From Hyphomicrobiales bacterium (lineage in GTDB: Bacteria; Pseudomonadota; Alphaproteobacteria; Rhizobiales; HXMU1428-3): DNA of 64,000 nucleotides. The translations under genes and the position numbers were made by a program. The DNA lies in contig JAJFHX010000022.1 in the NCBI GenBank assembly GCA_021775425.1, positions 116,564 through 180,563 on the forward strand, read 5' to 3'. Below are positions 62,717 through 64,000 of the stretch, one piece after another (position 1 is the first letter of the stretch; each line of letters starts with the position of its first letter). Under the pieces are notes generated by a model. The model worked only from the letters and a program-made list of their open reading frames with translations. It ran no database searches and was not told where the DNA came from.

Positions 62717-63751
62717 ATGGTGTCGGAAGACGAGTTCATAAAAACCTTTCTCAAGCCACTTGCTGAAAAAACAGAAGGCAGCCTGGGCCTTCTTGATGAT
62801 GCCGCCATCCTGCCCCGGACACCAGGTAAAGACATCATCATCTCAAAAGACATCCTCCACGCTGATCAGCATTTTTATAAAGAGGACGATCCGGCAAATA
62901 TAGCCCACAAAGCCCTCGCTACAAATCTATCTGACATCGCCGCCAAAGGCGCCACGCCAATTTGCTTTATGCTGGGGATCGCTTTCCCAAAAGCCCCTGA
63001 TGAACAATGGCTAAAAGGGTTTATCAAAGGCCTTGAAGCAATCAGCAGTCAATATAGCTGCCATCTCCTTGGCGGGGATACAACAGGCACAAAAGGCCCG
63101 TTAAGCCTTTCAATCACCATCTTCGGTGAAGTTGATGCCGGCAAAATGGTCAAAAGAAGCGGCGCAAAACCGGGAGATCATCTTTATCTTTCAGGGTCTG
63201 TTGGCGATGCTGCCCTTGGCTTTCTTCTCAAATCGAATGAGCTGGGCATTAAACCATCCGATTTGAGGTTCGAGCCTGATGTGAATAACTGGCCGCTGAA
63301 CGATGAGCAGCAAACGGAACTGCTCGAAAGTTATCTGCGCCCGACACCACGTGTTGAACTGGCTGAAGCGCTAAAAAATCACGCCTCCGCTGCAATGGAC
63401 GTGTCAGACGGCCTGATGACAGACCTTCCAAAACTCTGCGCGGCATCTGCGTGCGGTGCTGATGTTGAATTAGCCCGCATCCCTTTTTCCGAACCAGCGA
63501 AGATCGTTTTTGCCGCTCAAAAAGCAGAACAGGATGAATTACGCAATCTCTGTTTATGCTGGGGCGATGATTATGAAATTCTCTCTGCCATCTCACCGGA
63601 AAATGCCGAAAATTTTGAAACTGAAGCAGGTTTGCAGGGCATAATTGTTCAGAAAATAGGCAATTTCACCGCGCCCGGTCAGGGAATTCGGCTGCTTGAT
63701 GAAACAGGCAAACCTCATCAGCACAAACCTCTGAACTTCTCTCATTTTTAA
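62717..63751 (+). CDS. thiL: Thiamine-monophosphate kinase
   Basis: 344-residue ATP-dependent kinase that makes thiamine diphosphate. The PurM-like fold is shown by LGLLDDAAILP near the N-terminus, ALATNLSDIAAKGATPICFMLGIAFP, and LLGGDTTGTKGPLSLSITIFGEV. Also present are SGSVGDAALG and AMDVSDGLMTDLPKLCAASACGADVE, with the metal- and nucleotide-binding acidic residues. Length normal. It follows nusB by 51 bases in the usual rhizobial order. Confidence 0.95.
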   Translation: MVSEDEFIKTFLKPLAEKTEGSLGLLDDAAILPRTPGKDIIISKDILHADQHFYKEDDPANIAHKALATNLSDIAAKGATPICFMLGIAFPKAPDEQWLKGFIKGLEAISSQYSCHLLGGDTTGTKGPLSLSITIFGEVDAGKMVKRSGAKPGDHLYLSGSVGDAALGFLLKSNELGIKPSDLRFEPDVNNWPLNDEQQTELLESYLRPTPRVELAEALKNHASAAMDVSDGLMTDLPKLCAASACGADVELARIPFSEPAKIVFAAQKAEQDELRNLCLCWGDDYEILSAISPENAENFETEAGLQGIIVQKIGNFTAPGQGIRLLDETGKPHQHKPLNFSHF

Positions 63752-63908
63752 ACTGAACAAATAATAAAGAGGTAAAATAAACAATTTTTCCCCCCTTTAG
63801 TGGTATAGAATCGCCATTTCCACCAATTAGAAGCTTGTCTTCTTAATCAACTAATGTCTTATTAGCGCTGTAATAAGAAAACGCAAACAAATTTGGGGAG
63901 ATTCCTAC

Positions 63909-64000
63909 ATGGACATGGTGTTATGGGGGGTTATTGGCTGCGGTATTTTATCAATACTGTACGGAGCCTGGGCAATTCGCTCAGTTTTAGCCGCTGATCC
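63909..64000 (+). CDS. hppA: Pyrophosphate-energised proton pump, N-terminus only
   Basis: Starts at ATG 63909 after a GGGGAG ribosome-binding sequence and runs off the window. The 30 visible residues, from MDMVLWGVIGCGILSILYGA on through WAIRSVLAADP, form the first transmembrane helix. They match the N-terminus of membrane H+-PPases (W.V...GL..I.YG....RSVLAAD). The enzyme couples PPi hydrolysis to proton export. Position after thiL agrees with the order in Rhizobiales. K+ dependence cannot be judged from this part. Confidence 0.85.
   Translation, partial: MDMVLWGVIGCGILSILYGAWAIRSVLAAD

Overview
The window looks like a chromosomal segment of a moderate-GC alphaproteobacterium, most likely a member of the Hyphomicrobiales (Rhizobiales). 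The evidence is gene content and order: glyA-nrdR-ribD-ribE-ribB-ribH-nusB-thiL-(hppA), an LdtR-type MarR regulator beside an L,D-transpeptidase, an alphaproteobacterial 41-residue ribosomal protein L36, TorF-type porins, a Bpt/Ate aminoacyltransferase, DUF6352/DUF3305/DUF3306-type proteins, and an RCK-containing SLC13 permease beside hemB. I see no phage, insertion sequence, CRISPR array, rRNA or tRNA.

Layout. 1-9.6 kb: a WD40/cytochrome c protein (cut by the window edge), a small membrane protein, a trypsin/PDZ protease, DUF6494-like, DUF4444/ligase-like and DUF6352-like proteins, then a large multi-cluster ferredoxin divergent from DUF3305-DUF3306 and the Fe-S carrier Mrp. From memory this set resembles the accessory genes around molybdenum formate dehydrogenase, but no dehydrogenase subunit is in the window. 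9.6-20.7 kb: housekeeping genes (DUF3144, Tex, a TAT-exported metallo-beta-lactamase-fold enzyme, a DUF3772 mechanosensitive channel, RecQ, an Rrf2 regulator divergent from a LysE exporter, rpmJ). 20.8-26.7 kb: a complete, translationally coupled mrpABCDEFG cation/proton antiporter operon. 27.2-35.7 kb: oligopeptidase B, a membrane-anchored RNase T2, a PQQ-type sugar dehydrogenase, two tandem TorF porins, a CaCA antiporter and a pteridine-reductase-like SDR. 35.8-41.9 kb: an orphan FlhB-tail/FliK-like pair, a caspase-SUMF1 fusion, a GNAT, a small membrane protein and a threonine-dehydratase-like enzyme.

41.9-42.4 kb is a GC-rich noncoding patch with two imperfect repeat copies just before parC. 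44.8-53.0 kb: a DUF1835/winged-helix pair, the aminoacyltransferase, an SLC13/RCK permease, hemB, an ABM monooxygenase, an extensin-like protein and 3-hydroxyisobutyryl-CoA hydrolase. 53.2-55.8 kb: ldtR, a 640-base intergenic stretch with a diverged direct repeat, and an L,D-transpeptidase. 55.9-64 kb: a DUF6898-like protein, glyA, nrdR, the riboflavin genes, nusB, thiL and the start of the pyrophosphate-energised proton pump hppA. RibB carries a GTP-cyclohydrolase-II-like tail without its zinc motif. The last codons of ribB have been amplified into three 25-base tandem units.

Functionally most of the window is core metabolism, envelope maintenance and ion homeostasis. The parts most worth following up are the Fe-S/cytochrome accessory cluster, the caspase fusion, the LdtR-Ldt intergenic region, the ribB-ribH tandem repeat and the repeats before parC.
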